The notes beneath the pieces were generated by a model, which saw nothing but the letters and a program-made list of their open reading frames with translations, was not told where the DNA came from and ran no database searches. Below are positions 1 to 7,146 of a DNA stretch of 20,641 nt, piece after piece (positions within the stretch are counted from its first letter, which is position 1; every line of letters starts with the position of its first letter). Source of the stretch: a virus. The position numbers and the translations under genes were made by a program. Where the stretch lies: the IMG/VR virus record IMGVR_UViG_3300037493_001629, positions 1 to 20,641 of that record; one strand, written 5' to 3'.

Positions 1-755
1 ATACTGTTAACCCGACGCTTATTGGTGTTGCGGTATCAGGTGGTGCTGCTGATTTGGTTGTTGATCTTGTTATGGAAATCGGAACAATTACTGGTCCTAC
101 TGGATACGGTTCATACACAGTCAATCCGACACTCACTGCCGGAGCAACTACTGGGGCTGGCACCGATGCTACTATCACAGTGACTATGGGCGCGCTTACT
201 GCCGTAGTTGCAACTGCCGGTGATTACACTGTGCTACCTGCTGATGTGACAATCGTGCCTGCTACGGGCGGTGGCACAGGAGCGTTATTCAATCTGACTT
301 TCAAGGTTGTCAGCGCAGCAATCGTGCTTGCTGGTTCCGGATATGCTTCAGTTCCAGTAGTCACTGTGTCTGCAGGTAACGCAACTGGTGTGGCAGTATT
401 GACGACTGGCGGCGCAAACGCAATCGTTGCTTATGCTTACACAGGCGGCAGCAACAAGATTGCTGACATTGTGAAGCAAGAAGGTTCAACATACTACAAG
501 GTTCTGACTTCGGACAGCGTAGTTGGTGTTGATGATCGCGCTGTGTTACAACCGCACACCCCAGCTGCTGTTGGTGAAATGACAATCACTGCGTTTGACG
601 AGGGCGGTGGAACTTACTTTGTGACAAAACTCACAATGAATTTGGCAACTCTTGTACCTGACACAGGTGTTGTGTATGCTGCTAATACAGCAGTTCAGTG
701 GTCGTTTGCAGCAGCAGTTGACGCAACTCCAATCGTTCAGATTCAGAACGCATAA
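1..755 (+). CDS. Virion structural protein, C-terminal part (5' end outside window)
   Basis: The reading frame is open from base 3 and ends with TAA at 753-755. The TTG at 54 is unlikely to be the start, because the frame continues upstream in the same composition. The protein is rich in Gly, Ala, Thr and Val. It has repeated beta-strand-like motifs: TVNPTL occurs at bases 3-20 and again near base 117, and there are blocks of the type GSGYASVPVVTV. Such low-complexity repeats are common in phage tail and fibre-like proteins. The C-terminal part (about GSNKIADIVKQEGSTYYKV to the end) looks like a domain I associate with structural proteins of marine T4-like phages. The stop overlaps the next start (TAATG), so the two are probably cotranslated. 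A role as a tail or head decoration protein is inference; the exact function is unknown. Confidence 0.6.
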   Translation, partial: TVNPTLIGVAVSGGAADLVVDLVMEIGTITGPTGYGSYTVNPTLTAGATTGAGTDATITVTMGALTAVVATAGDYTVLPADVTIVPATGGGTGALFNLTFKVVSAAIVLAGSGYASVPVVTVSAGNATGVAVLTTGGANAIVAYAYTGGSNKIADIVKQEGSTYYKVLTSDSVVGVDDRAVLQPHTPAAVGEMTITAFDEGGGTYFVTKLTMNLATLVPDTGVVYAANTAVQWSFAAAVDATPIVQIQNA

Positions 756-1201
756 TGGTGGATGATATGGAAACATCTCGACGCAAAACAGATTCGGTAA
801 CAGACATTTCGCTGATGATAGCGAATGAAAATGATCCGAAGCAGCGAGCCTTTCTGATTGTTCTGAACAGTATCAACCTGGCTCTTGAGGCTAACACCGC
901 AACAGTCAGGGAGATAAGCCAAAAACTTGAACATCTTCTTGATGACTTTGACAATCATGTAACAGAAGATGAACGACTTGTTAATCAAGGTCGTGGAGCC
1001 TGGAAGGTCGCGGCTTGGGTCATAGGTATTGCTCAAGTAATGGCCACCGGCGCTTGGGTTACACAACGAAATGAGATATCTGACCTTACTAAGGCGGTTC
1101 AGGCTGAATTGATTGTAGATACTCAGGTAAAGGCAAGAGTTGATGTACTGGAAAAAACAGTAGCAAGTCACATTGACGCAAGCACCAGAAAAGGACCTTA
1201 G
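755..1201 (+). CDS. Small protein with one membrane segment between helical regions
   Basis: 148 residues. The ATG shares its A with the TAA stop of the preceding gene, so translation is probably coupled. Residues about 82-102 ([20 protein letters not shown]) form a likely transmembrane helix. It is preceded by an acidic helical stretch (residues 45-75, [20 protein letters not shown]) and followed by a heptad-like segment (about 105-140) that may be a coiled coil. The arrangement of a soluble helical arm, one membrane span and a coiled coil is reminiscent of XhlA-type or holin-accessory proteins, but no diagnostic motif confirms this. It ends in the shared terminator with the opposing Nudix gene. 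I do not recognise the family; a membrane-associated phage protein is as far as the sequence goes. Confidence 0.6.
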   Translation: MVDDMETSRRKTDSVTDISLMIANENDPKQRAFLIVLNSINLALEANTATVREISQKLEHLLDDFDNHVTEDERLVNQGRGAWKVAAWVIGIAQVMATGAWVTQRNEISDLTKAVQAELIVDTQVKARVDVLEKTVASHIDASTRKGP

Positions 1202-1213
1202 GGCCCTTTTTTT
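1189..1213. terminator. Bidirectional intrinsic terminator with both stop codons in its loop
   Basis: AAAAGGACC (1189-1197) pairs with GGCCCTTTT (1202-1210) with one A-C mismatch, around the loop TTAG (1198-1201). A run of seven T (1207-1213) follows on the plus strand and four T on the minus strand. The plus gene's TAG (1199-1201) and the minus gene's TAA (complement of 1198-1200) both lie at the loop. Confidence 0.75.
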
Positions 1214-1617
1214 GTTGTTAACACTTTCAACTTGTCGATCACAACATCAAAATTTACGGTGTTGAACAATCCGGGATGCAATGGTTTGGGATATTGATTA
1301 TCCCCTACCCATGCATACCCGCAATGTTCATGATTTAGCACCGGAGTAAACTCGTTTTCAACCTCACAGAAGAAGGTGTGATACACAAACGAATGATTGG
1401 TAAACTTCTGAATAGGAATAAGTTTGGCCTCTGTAGGAAAGAATCCGATCTCCTCTTGGCATTCTCTTGTGACGCCCTCAAGCAGAGTTTCACCATTTTC
1501 TACTTTACCACCAGGGACACCCCAATTGCTGGAGTTTTTCGGTGTGGAGCGTAACAAATACAAATATCGTTTTGTTTTTGATGCGTAGAAAAATATACCT
1601 GCGGCAACACTCATCAT
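1198..1617 (-). CDS. Nudix hydrolase
   Basis: 139 residues with a complete Nudix box G-x5-E-x7-R-E-x2-E-E-x-G: G37, E43, R51, E52, E55, E56, G58. The glutamates bind the divalent metals. The preceding NWGVPGG and the ATG-proximal strand ([10 protein letters not shown]) fit the Nudix fold. Nudix enzymes cleave nucleoside diphosphates linked to another group, such as oxidised NTPs, ADP-ribose, NAD-like compounds or RNA caps; the substrate cannot be told from the sequence. T4 carries a Nudix enzyme (NudE), but orthology is not established. It is the last gene of a minus-strand operon behind gp14 and gp15, 26 bases after the gp15 stop. The start has two adjacent ATG codons and only a weak ribosome-binding site, suggesting dependence on upstream translation. 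Confidence 0.88.
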   Translation of the reverse strand: MMSVAAGIFFYASKTKRYLYLLRSTPKNSSNWGVPGGKVENGETLLEGVTRECQEEIGFFPTEAKLIPIQKFTNHSFVYHTFFCEVENEFTPVLNHEHCGYAWVGDNQYPKPLHPGLFNTVNFDVVIDKLKVLTTKKGP

Positions 1618-1643
1618 CTACTTATGATACCACAGGGCCCTCT

Positions 1644-3014
1644 CTAAATTACTATGGAATAGTCACCTTGTTCAATCCAACCTTCCCAAGACTTCATCCA
1701 CATATCTTGGGTGAACCTGTACTGGACATTGGTTGTGAGGTTGGTGACATACTGAACGGCAGTCGCATTAATACTGTTGAAACTAACAAACCATTCCGCT
1801 GCCGTTGAGTCATATTCAATGATGTCATTGGCATTGGCAACTAATGTTCCCCATGCAACAGTGGAGTCACCAGGGTTGCCGATGTTTTCCACGATGAGAT
1901 ACCGACGCCCATTTACTGGACCCGGTAGTCCGGCATTAGGCCCCGTGAGCAATGGGTTGACTACACTATCAACTGGCAACAGGGTGTTCTGTGGCAAAGT
2001 ATCAACGTCGATATTATAAATCAGCAGACGATCATCATTTGGGTCAATGACAATGGTGCCGACAATCTCTGTGGTCATATACGGATTCTGAATCCAGATT
2101 TGAGATATACCAGGACGCATGGTGCCGTATACGTTCAGCACACTCGTCCAATAGACATCAGTATTCGGTGGCGCCGGCAAGTCAAGATCCTGGTTGTTAG
2201 GGTATGGTGCCGAGTCTGCAGGTAGAATCTGTAGAGAGTTGCCGAGTAATAACAATTTGTAGCCGTATGGAGTAATCTTCTGTCGTGTGCCGAGCAACAG
2301 ATCATCATCCTGAATATCAGTAAGGGCATTTCCCTTGAAAATTGACGCAATGATCTTCTCAATGACGCCGAATTTCCTCAGCTTGGAAGCAGTGCTAATC
2401 CAGATAGGCATGTAGAACTTCCACGACATCACATCAATAGGATTACCGGTGCCTTGAGGTATTGTGCGTGAGGAGAAAGTTAGCCCGTCTTGAAATACCA
2501 CACTCAGAGAGGTCCAGTCAATGAAGTTATCAGTTGATTGTATTTCTAATGCAGGATTGAATAGGGCACCGAGTTGCTCAATGATCTGTAACTTCTGATT
2601 ATAGTTCGTGGTCCACATGTCAACTGTGACGCGCAGGGTATACGGCACGGGCATCAATCTCTCAATGGAGAATGCCTGTCCTTGCACTTGCTCATATGAT
2701 TGAGTTTCTGTATTGTATGAGCGTTGACGAACATTGATGCGGTCAACGAAGGTTGGATCTTGTGTTCGCTTCTGATCATACTCAAGACCACTGATATAAA
2801 ATGTAATCATTGGAGCACTCGGTAGATTGCTTGCACTGTTGTTAGCAATGATAGTGGCGGCTTGTCTACTTGAATCACCATACATCACCGGAACTCGGAC
2901 GATGATATCATTACCTGCAGGGTCTTTGCCTTTAGTTACATGCCAATTGGAGAAAATCTTTCCAAATTGAATTAGAAACCTGCGTATTTGGTTATCATAG
3001 AAGAATTGTGCCAA
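1644..3014 (-). CDS. 15: Tail sheath stabiliser / completion protein (T4 gp15-like)
   Basis: About 456 residues. The N-terminus (AQFFYDNQIRRFLIQFGKIF, then VRVPVMYGDSSRQ) matches the T4 gp15 pattern FYNSSFRRYATLMGDLF with IRVPITYASK. Further gp15-like elements are the PVPYTLRVTVDMWTTNYNQK and QIIEQLGALFNP segments. In T4, gp15 forms a hexameric ring that caps the finished tail and joins it to the neck. I place the start at the TTG at 3014, because AAGGA lies six bases upstream and overlaps the gp14 stop; an upstream ATG (3104) would add 30 residues read in another frame of gp14. The protein is much longer than T4 gp15 (272 residues), with an extra C-terminal beta-rich region of roughly 200 residues of unknown role. 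It lies 10 bases after gp14. Confidence 0.82.
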   Translation of the reverse strand: MAQFFYDNQIRRFLIQFGKIFSNWHVTKGKDPAGNDIIVRVPVMYGDSSRQAATIIANNSASNLPSAPMITFYISGLEYDQKRTQDPTFVDRINVRQRSYNTETQSYEQVQGQAFSIERLMPVPYTLRVTVDMWTTNYNQKLQIIEQLGALFNPALEIQSTDNFIDWTSLSVVFQDGLTFSSRTIPQGTGNPIDVMSWKFYMPIWISTASKLRKFGVIEKIIASIFKGNALTDIQDDDLLLGTRQKITPYGYKLLLLGNSLQILPADSAPYPNNQDLDLPAPPNTDVYWTSVLNVYGTMRPGISQIWIQNPYMTTEIVGTIVIDPNDDRLLIYNIDVDTLPQNTLLPVDSVVNPLLTGPNAGLPGPVNGRRYLIVENIGNPGDSTVAWGTLVANANDIIEYDSTAAEWFVSFNSINATAVQYVTNLTTNVQYRFTQDMWMKSWEGWIEQGDYSIVI

Positions 3015-3024
3015 GATGAATCCT

Positions 3025-4722
3025 TTATAGCACCGGCGGAAGTGGATCCGGTGCAAGTTGTAATATTGAAGACAACGGCTGCTTCTGTGGCACCAGAGTG
3101 CCATCGGTCATCAATGTTTGGTTGTCGTTGTTGATGAAACTTGATGTTTGTGATTTGTCTGCTGTCGTCATGCCAGTGTCGGTTCTGACATCCGATGAAA
3201 TTCTGATCCATAGTTGACCGTCCCAGCGATATAGTAACTGCGGGAAATAATCAATACGGAGAAAGTAATCACCGATCTGTGGATTCGTCGGGAAAGTAAT
3301 ACCGGCGCCAGTTGGGAAACCGTTTGGTGCAGTGCCATCGCCCGCCAAGTATCCTGTGGTGTATCCGAAAGATCGCGGGCTGCTACGAGCAATGTATTGG
3401 AACCGTGGATCGCAATCTGCGCGATAGTCCATGGTGTTTGGTCCATACGGTTCAGTTCCGGTGAAGCCAGCAGCCTCTGGATTCTGATCTGCTGTGGCAT
3501 ACGTGTTGTCAGCAGTTCCATAAGGTCCTGTGACAGCCCCCATTGATTGAACTGATAGAACGGACTCACCACTTATCGGACCTGAACCAGATCCTATTCT
3601 TGTCGGCGGCAACTCAATTGATTGCAAACTCATCTGAAGGAATTCTGCCAGCGGTTCATTTGACATATCCGCTGTCATATCCCAGATGCTTTGTATAGCC
3701 TGCTTGGAGATGCGAATAGCAGGGCTGGCTGTCTTGAATTCAGGTGAGCGCATCATCACCACAGTTCCTACTGCCGGTGGTCCGCCTCCTGCAGTAACAA
3801 CGATGTCAATAGGTGGTGCAGGTTGATTTAGGTTGTTTGAGTCTGCCCCGTATGTCGGAACAATGTATAACTTAGTGGTGTCGTATCCTGCTTTCGGTAA
3901 CAACCTCTTCGCCTCTGCCAGAACAGCATCATTGACAGCAATGTTCTTGTTATAGGTTGACAGAATATCTTTTAGATTCTGATTAGGATCAAGTTCCCAA
4001 TATAAAGGATCCGGTGGCATGATTCCTATTGGAACGTCCTGCTTGGAGATGTATGTCTTATCACCGAATGTAATTGAGTATCCCGCTGGGTATGTCTTTG
4101 CGGCATCCCATATTCCAAGAAAGTTATCCTGATTGATTGGCGCAGAGAGAATCTGTGAGAACTCTTGTGAGTCAACAAGTGGTTCGCATTTGATACGCCA
4201 CAGATGTGGGAACCAAGTTGGAGAGAACCCCTCACTGGCATAGTTCCCGTCGGTGACTTGATAGAAGCGCCTAAGCGATGTTGGTATCTTGTCATTCAGT
4301 GGATTGTAGTCAAGCAAATGCGGCAACTCAAGCACATCACCTACAATCAACTTACGACCGATAAGGTCAATCATGGTGTTGTAATGAACTGTGATGAACA
4401 GAATGTCGTTGTTCAGGAACAGACCGAACTGACTAAGATCGAAGTCCAGATTCTGTACGTTGTAGTGACCACGCAGCCTGATAATATCAGGTTCGTATGT
4501 TCTATCCCTGTTCTCCATAAACAGCAGATCCTGGATATGAGTAGGATCCAGTGAATCATACTGCGGTTGAGTGGCATCAACCGATGGTCCCTGATTTGTT
4601 GGTCCGAGATACTTGTGAATGTACAGATCCGTGGCGCCAGCCTGGAGCATCTCGGCAATGGTACGATCAATGTACCGATAGTTATTTGACTTTTCGGGAC
4701 GGTATAAACTTAGACGGGGCAT
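3025..4722 (-). CDS. 14: Neck protein (T4 gp14-like) with inserted carbohydrate-binding-like segment
   Basis: 565 residues from the ATG at 4722 (MPRLSLYRPEK). The N-terminal helix (YRYIDRTIAEMLQAGATDLY), the SQFGLFLNNDI segment, GDVLELPH and the run RFYQVTDGNY to SQEFSQIL follow the order seen in T4 gp14, which with gp13 forms the neck between head and tail. T4 gp14 has 256 residues, so this is more than twice as long. At residues about 203-243 there is a W-x3-Y-x2-G-Y-x2-F-x3-Y...P-x-Y-W pattern resembling chitin/cellulose-binding modules, followed by a return to gp14-like sequence (KDILSTYNKNIAVNDAV). The last 250 residues are Pro/Gly-rich, ending with a GDYFLRIDYFPQLLYRWDG motif. An alternative ATG at 4737 would add MINIT. 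No clear Shine-Dalgarno is seen. Confidence 0.8.
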   Translation of the reverse strand: MPRLSLYRPEKSNNYRYIDRTIAEMLQAGATDLYIHKYLGPTNQGPSVDATQPQYDSLDPTHIQDLLFMENRDRTYEPDIIRLRGHYNVQNLDFDLSQFGLFLNNDILFITVHYNTMIDLIGRKLIVGDVLELPHLLDYNPLNDKIPTSLRRFYQVTDGNYASEGFSPTWFPHLWRIKCEPLVDSQEFSQILSAPINQDNFLGIWDAAKTYPAGYSITFGDKTYISKQDVPIGIMPPDPLYWELDPNQNLKDILSTYNKNIAVNDAVLAEAKRLLPKAGYDTTKLYIVPTYGADSNNLNQPAPPIDIVVTAGGGPPAVGTVVMMRSPEFKTASPAIRISKQAIQSIWDMTADMSNEPLAEFLQMSLQSIELPPTRIGSGSGPISGESVLSVQSMGAVTGPYGTADNTYATADQNPEAAGFTGTEPYGPNTMDYRADCDPRFQYIARSSPRSFGYTTGYLAGDGTAPNGFPTGAGITFPTNPQIGDYFLRIDYFPQLLYRWDGQLWIRISSDVRTDTGMTTADKSQTSSFINNDNQTLMTDGTLVPQKQPLSSILQLAPDPLPPVL

Positions 4723-4727
4723 AGTTA

Positions 4728-4735
4728 TATTTATC
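4728..4735 (-). promoter_or_regulatory. Late promoter (GATAAATA) for the gp14-gp15-Nudix operon
   Basis: The minus strand reads GATAAATA immediately upstream of gp14, matching the T4-type late promoter octamer TATAAATA. With T4 spacing the transcript would begin about six bases after the motif, at or next to the gp14 ATG, giving almost no leader. Confidence 0.6.
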
Positions 4736-4747
4736 ATTCCACCACGG

Positions 4748-4776
4748 TTGACAATAAACCCGAAATCTGCTATAAT
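4748..4776 (+). promoter_or_regulatory. Consensus sigma70 promoter (early)
   Basis: TTGACA at 4748-4753, a 17-base spacer, and TATAAT at 4771-4776, with TGC just before the -10. Both hexamers match consensus exactly. The expected start is near 4783, giving a leader of about 15 bases to the ATG at 4798. It lies back to back with the late promoter at 4728-4735. Confidence 0.88.
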
Positions 4777-4797
4777 ACGGGTTACTGAAAGAACATC

Positions 4798-5073
4798 ATG
4801 GAACCCGAAATCAAAGTCACCCGAATCAAGAATCGTTGGCATGCTCGACTGATTGAAGATGGGCGCGTACACTCTGAAATGGCGTGTGCCGAGCGCGAAG
4901 ATATCGGCTACATCTGCCGTACTCTGTTGCGTTGGTACGACAAGTGCGGTGGTGTCAGCATCTACGCACACAAGTCCCGCGAACGCCTGAACACCAAAGA
5001 AACGAACCTCGGTGGACCAATCGGACAGATTTGGCACTCGGGCTACTTTCTGACAACCCGTACCCAAACTTGA
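4798..5073 (+). CDS. Conserved-looking small phage protein, function unknown
   Basis: 91 residues, first gene of the early-type block, directly behind a consensus promoter. Visible features are a basic N-terminal strand region (EIKVTRIKNRWHARLIEDGR), a central acidic/helical part (CAEREDIGYICRTLLRWYDKCG) and a polar C-terminus. There is no catalytic motif, signal peptide or membrane segment. The TGA stop (5071-5073) lies within the -35 hexamer of the next promoter. I have an impression of similar WHARL...DGxVxxEMAC proteins in other large phages, always uncharacterised. Small early proteins like this often act on host functions, but nothing in the sequence shows which. The coding call rests on the promoter, the start position and the compact fit to neighbours. 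Confidence 0.72.
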   Translation: MEPEIKVTRIKNRWHARLIEDGRVHSEMACAEREDIGYICRTLLRWYDKCGGVSIYAHKSRERLNTKETNLGGPIGQIWHSGYFLTTRTQT

Positions 5074-5098
5074 CAATAATACCCAAATCTGCTATAAT
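5070..5098 (+). promoter_or_regulatory. Second consensus sigma70 promoter, near-copy of the one at 4748
   Basis: TTGACA at 5070-5075, a 17-base spacer, TATAAT at 5093-5098. The spacer ends in AAATCTGC, as in the promoter at 4748, so the two promoters look like duplicates over about 30 bases. The stop codon of the preceding gene is inside the -35 box. It drives the gene at 5128. Confidence 0.88.
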
Positions 5099-5127
5099 AC
5101 TTCTATCAACTCGCAAAACGACACAAA

Positions 5128-5487
5128 ATGACATACGACGAAAACATTGTTTCTGATCTGCACAAAGACGCTTTCGGGTTCCGCCCGAGTCAGAACTGGT
5201 GGGCAGATTGGGGTTCAATGAACCCGGTGGAAAAGCAAGCCGAGTGGGACTCGCTGATCAGCGCGATGGAAGCATCGTCTGTCAGGGAAAAAGAGGATGA
5301 AGCTCACGCCATCGAGGTGTTTGAGATTCAAGTCACCCGTTGCAAACTCAATGGCGCGAAGTCCCGCGAGATGGCCCTGCGCTGGCTCATTGAAGGTTCA
5401 CGCGCCGACGGCGACTGGGATTATTTCTGCTTCCTCAACGGTCTCCCCTACACTTATTTCAACACAAAATCGGAAATCTACGCATGA
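5128..5487 (+). CDS. Conserved phage protein of unknown function (DLHKDA motif)
   Basis: 119 residues. The N-terminal motif DLHKDAFGFRPS followed by W-x2-W is, as I recall, shared by a widespread but uncharacterised family in phages and some proteobacteria. A helical middle (EKQAEWDSLISAMEASS) and a C-terminal part with GAKSREMALRWLIEG and DWDYFCFLNGLPYTYF complete the pattern. There is no recognisable catalytic or nucleic-acid-binding motif. It follows its own sigma70-type promoter (about 23 bases from the likely start site to the ATG) and has no obvious Shine-Dalgarno sequence. Its TGA overlaps a possible 13-codon reading frame (ATGA), leading into the next gene. Expression early in infection is inferred from the promoter. 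Confidence 0.8.
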   Translation: MTYDENIVSDLHKDAFGFRPSQNWWADWGSMNPVEKQAEWDSLISAMEASSVREKEDEAHAIEVFEIQVTRCKLNGAKSREMALRWLIEGSRADGDWDYFCFLNGLPYTYFNTKSEIYA

Positions 5488-5525
5488 AAACAAAACCCAA
5501 ACAACCTGACGCCAAGGCAAACTAA
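5484..5525 (+). CDS. Possible 13-residue coupling peptide
   Basis: A reading frame of 13 codons plus TAA (MKTKPKQPDAKAN) begins inside the stop of the upstream gene (ATGA at 5484-5487) and ends inside the start of the next (TAATG at 5523-5527), so it bridges them without a gap. The sequence AAGG at 5514-5517, likely the ribosome-binding site of the next gene, lies within it. It may be a real micro-peptide, a device to carry ribosomes from one gene to the next, or simply a leader that happens to be open. The length is too short for any coding statistic. Confidence 0.3.
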   Translation: MKTKPKQPDAKAN

Positions 5526-5794
5526 TGTTTCTTATCAAAGCCGGCACTGTCATTCAGATCGAAGCTCTGAAATCGCAGAAGTTCTGGCACACCACAGGTT
5601 GGGTGCCGTACACCACGAAGGAAGACAAACTCTATGACAAAGAGGAAGTCTGGGATGCTGTATCGTGTTACAACGACCAAGCACTGTTGCCCATGTGGGC
5701 ACATCGCAACATCATGGAACACGGCTATGTCGTGATCAAACGCGCCGGCAAGTACGCCATGGTGCGCCCCGCTAACATTCAGTATCTGGACTAA
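5525..5794 (+). CDS. Small protein of unknown function
   Basis: 89 residues with strand-rich composition and many aromatic residues (KFWHTTGWVPYTT, YVVIKRAGKYAMVRPANIQYLD). The start ATG at 5525 is preceded by AAGG at a seven-base spacing. The C-terminus, with alternating hydrophobic and basic residues, could be a small beta-barrel, but no family is recognised. It is cotranscribed with the gene at 5128, the pair being linked by overlapping start and stop codons. The TAA stop lies in the loop of a 9-bp hairpin that runs into the next promoter. A product that is expressed early and soluble is inference from context. Confidence 0.7.
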   Translation: MFLIKAGTVIQIEALKSQKFWHTTGWVPYTTKEDKLYDKEEVWDAVSCYNDQALLPMWAHRNIMEHGYVVIKRAGKYAMVRPANIQYLD

Positions 5795-5803
5795 CCAGAT
5801 ACT
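5781..5803 (+). terminator. Perfect 9-bp hairpin abutting the next -35 box
   Basis: AGTATCTGG (5781-5789) and CCAGATACT (5795-5803) are perfectly complementary around the loop ACTAA, which holds the stop codon of the preceding gene. No T-run follows, so it is not a classical intrinsic terminator. It may stabilise the 3' end of the mRNA or attenuate transcription. Its last base is the first T of the downstream TTGACA. Confidence 0.5.
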
Positions 5804-5831
5804 TGACACCTTCTCTAAATAGTGTTATACT
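5803..5831 (+). promoter_or_regulatory. Sigma70 promoter for the 402-residue gene
   Basis: TTGACA at 5803-5808, a 17-base spacer, TATACT at 5826-5831. The spacer contains CTAAATA (5815-5821), a weak match to the late motif, so dual early/late use is conceivable. AAGGAA lies just before the ATG at 5849. Confidence 0.82.
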
Positions 5832-5848
5832 GACACATAAGGAAACTC

Positions 5849-7057
5849 ATGGCAACTCGTAAAATCAAAATCAAAAAGACCGAAGATCATTCACAAGTCA
5901 AGGCGCTAAACCCGCGTGACGCCGATCAAAAATATATGGGCGACGAACCGCTATTTGCGGAACAGCCGATGCCCGAAAATCGTGGCTCTGCCATTGCCCG
6001 TTCACTGAACTGGTATCACCGCTTCTACTCCAAGAAAGACGCCCGCGATATGCTGGCAACTTATCTTGACTTCCATGATCGCGTTGCCGACGGCAAGGTC
6101 ATGCGTAAAGTTGACGATGCTGAATTCCGTCTGCCCACTTTTGCGTGGCTGTCTCGTATGGTTCTGCGCGGTCTGGATCTGACTGAACATGAAATGCTGG
6201 CACTGGAGAACGAAATCACCAGGTTGCTTCAAACAATTCACAAGCCCGAAGTAAAGGGCGTCAGTCAGTTCGGTAAAACAACAAAGTCTCCGGATCAAGT
6301 TGCCACAGCAAAGAGCAACATCCAGGAAACGATGCGCGAAAAGGCACGTGAAGCCGCAGGTGAACTTGAGGGTCTCTTTGACGAATACTTCCTCGCTGGT
6401 TCCCCGACGAAGCACTCGCTACGTCCTATGGATGAAGTATCCAAGAAGAATGTGCTGCCTCATCACATCAGCATGATCACCGAAGTTTGGACGAAGAAAC
6501 TGAACGAAATGAAGGAACTCCTTGAAGGCAAGGACGCTCAATTGGTTCAGGCGTATGCTCATTACTCCAAGCAACAAATCAAGAACACCATCAAGTTCAT
6601 TGAATTGGTGTTGAGTGACCTGAATAGTTACATCACCGTCAAGAAGGCAGCGAAGGCTCCTCGTGCCCGTAAAGCAGTTCCGGTGGAAAAGCAAGTCGCC
6701 AAGATGAAGTTCATGAAGGCGTTCAAGGATCCAGCAATGAAGTTGGATCTGATCAGTGTGTCTCCTGTGAAGTTGCACGGATGCTCTGAGGCGTATCTGT
6801 ACGATACCCAGTTGCGTAAGTTGACATATTTGGTTGCTGACGATTACTCCAAGACATTGACGGTGCGCGGAACAACGATTCTTGGGTTTGATTCTGTGAA
6901 GAGCCAGACGAAAACTCTCCGCAAGCCGGCTGAGCAACTGAAGGAAGTTATGGGCAGCAAGCCTGCTGGTCGTAAATTCTTTGAGTCAATCAAGTCAGTT
7001 GGTATTACACCGAAGGGTCGTAGCAACGAGCGAACGATTATAGTCAAGGCTTGGTAA
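5849..7057 (+). CDS. Conserved phage protein of unknown function, 402 residues
   Basis: The ATG at 5849 follows AAGGAA with good spacing. The N-terminus is very basic (MATRKIKIKKTEDH). Then comes ARSLNWYHRFYSKKDARDMLATY, a segment resembling the LNWYN-type start of an uncharacterised family I associate with T4-like phages. A mostly helical middle follows (about residues 105-270), with a basic linker near 265-285 (KKAAKAPRARKAVPVEK). The C-terminal domain (about 290-402) contains LHGCSEAYLYDTQLRKLTYL and ends with RTIIVKAW. There is no Walker, HNH, zinc or membrane motif. The overall positive charge is compatible with binding nucleic acid, which is inference only. It has its own early-type promoter and a strong C(TTCG)G hairpin after its stop, so it forms a single-gene transcription unit. 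Confidence 0.82.
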   Translation: MATRKIKIKKTEDHSQVKALNPRDADQKYMGDEPLFAEQPMPENRGSAIARSLNWYHRFYSKKDARDMLATYLDFHDRVADGKVMRKVDDAEFRLPTFAWLSRMVLRGLDLTEHEMLALENEITRLLQTIHKPEVKGVSQFGKTTKSPDQVATAKSNIQETMREKAREAAGELEGLFDEYFLAGSPTKHSLRPMDEVSKKNVLPHHISMITEVWTKKLNEMKELLEGKDAQLVQAYAHYSKQQIKNTIKFIELVLSDLNSYITVKKAAKAPRARKAVPVEKQVAKMKFMKAFKDPAMKLDLISVSPVKLHGCSEAYLYDTQLRKLTYLVADDYSKTLTVRGTTILGFDSVKSQTKTLRKPAEQLKEVMGSKPAGRKFFESIKSVGITPKGRSNERTIIVKAW

Positions 7058-7058
7058 A

Positions 7059-7089
7059 AAGGAAATGGGGGCTTCGGCCCCTATTCCTT
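7059..7089 (+). terminator. Long hairpin with C(TTCG)G tetraloop after the 402-residue gene
   Basis: The arm AAGGAAATGGGGGC (7059-7072) pairs with GCCCCTATTCCTT (7077-7089), with one bulged A and one G-T pair, closed by TTCG. Extra-stable C(UUCG)G loops are known at T4 gene junctions. There is no long T-run, so termination may be partial or the hairpin may protect the mRNA end. Confidence 0.7.
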
Positions 7090-7100
7090 CGCCTATTTTC

Positions 7101-7129
7101 TTGTGTTCTCTCCCTGAATAGTGTAAAAT
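7101..7129 (+). promoter_or_regulatory. Sigma70-like promoter for mazG-like gene
   Basis: TTGTGT at 7101-7106, a 17-base spacer, TAAAAT at 7124-7129; each hexamer differs from consensus at one or two positions. The likely start near 7136 leaves a short leader with TTTTAGGA before the ATG at 7147. Confidence 0.68.
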
Positions 7130-7146
7130 ATCATTTTAGGAATAAC

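Noticed and set aside
3015-3104. Start of gp15 at the ATG at 3104
   Set aside because: The extra 30 residues lie over the end of gp14 in another frame and do not look like protein; the TTG at 3014 has a proper AAGGA and begins the conserved sequence.
4723-5076. N-terminal extension of gp14 to an upstream ATG at 5076
   Set aside because: It would run antisense across a plus-strand gene and its consensus promoter; the MPRLSLYRP start at 4722 fits the gp14 family.
6002-6937. Minus-strand open frames opposite the 402-residue gene
   Set aside because: They have no promoter or ribosome-binding site, and their composition is that of a shadow frame.
7051-7146. Start of the MazG-like gene at 7051
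   Set aside because: It overlaps the previous gene's end, a hairpin and a promoter; the ATG at 7147 follows AGGA.
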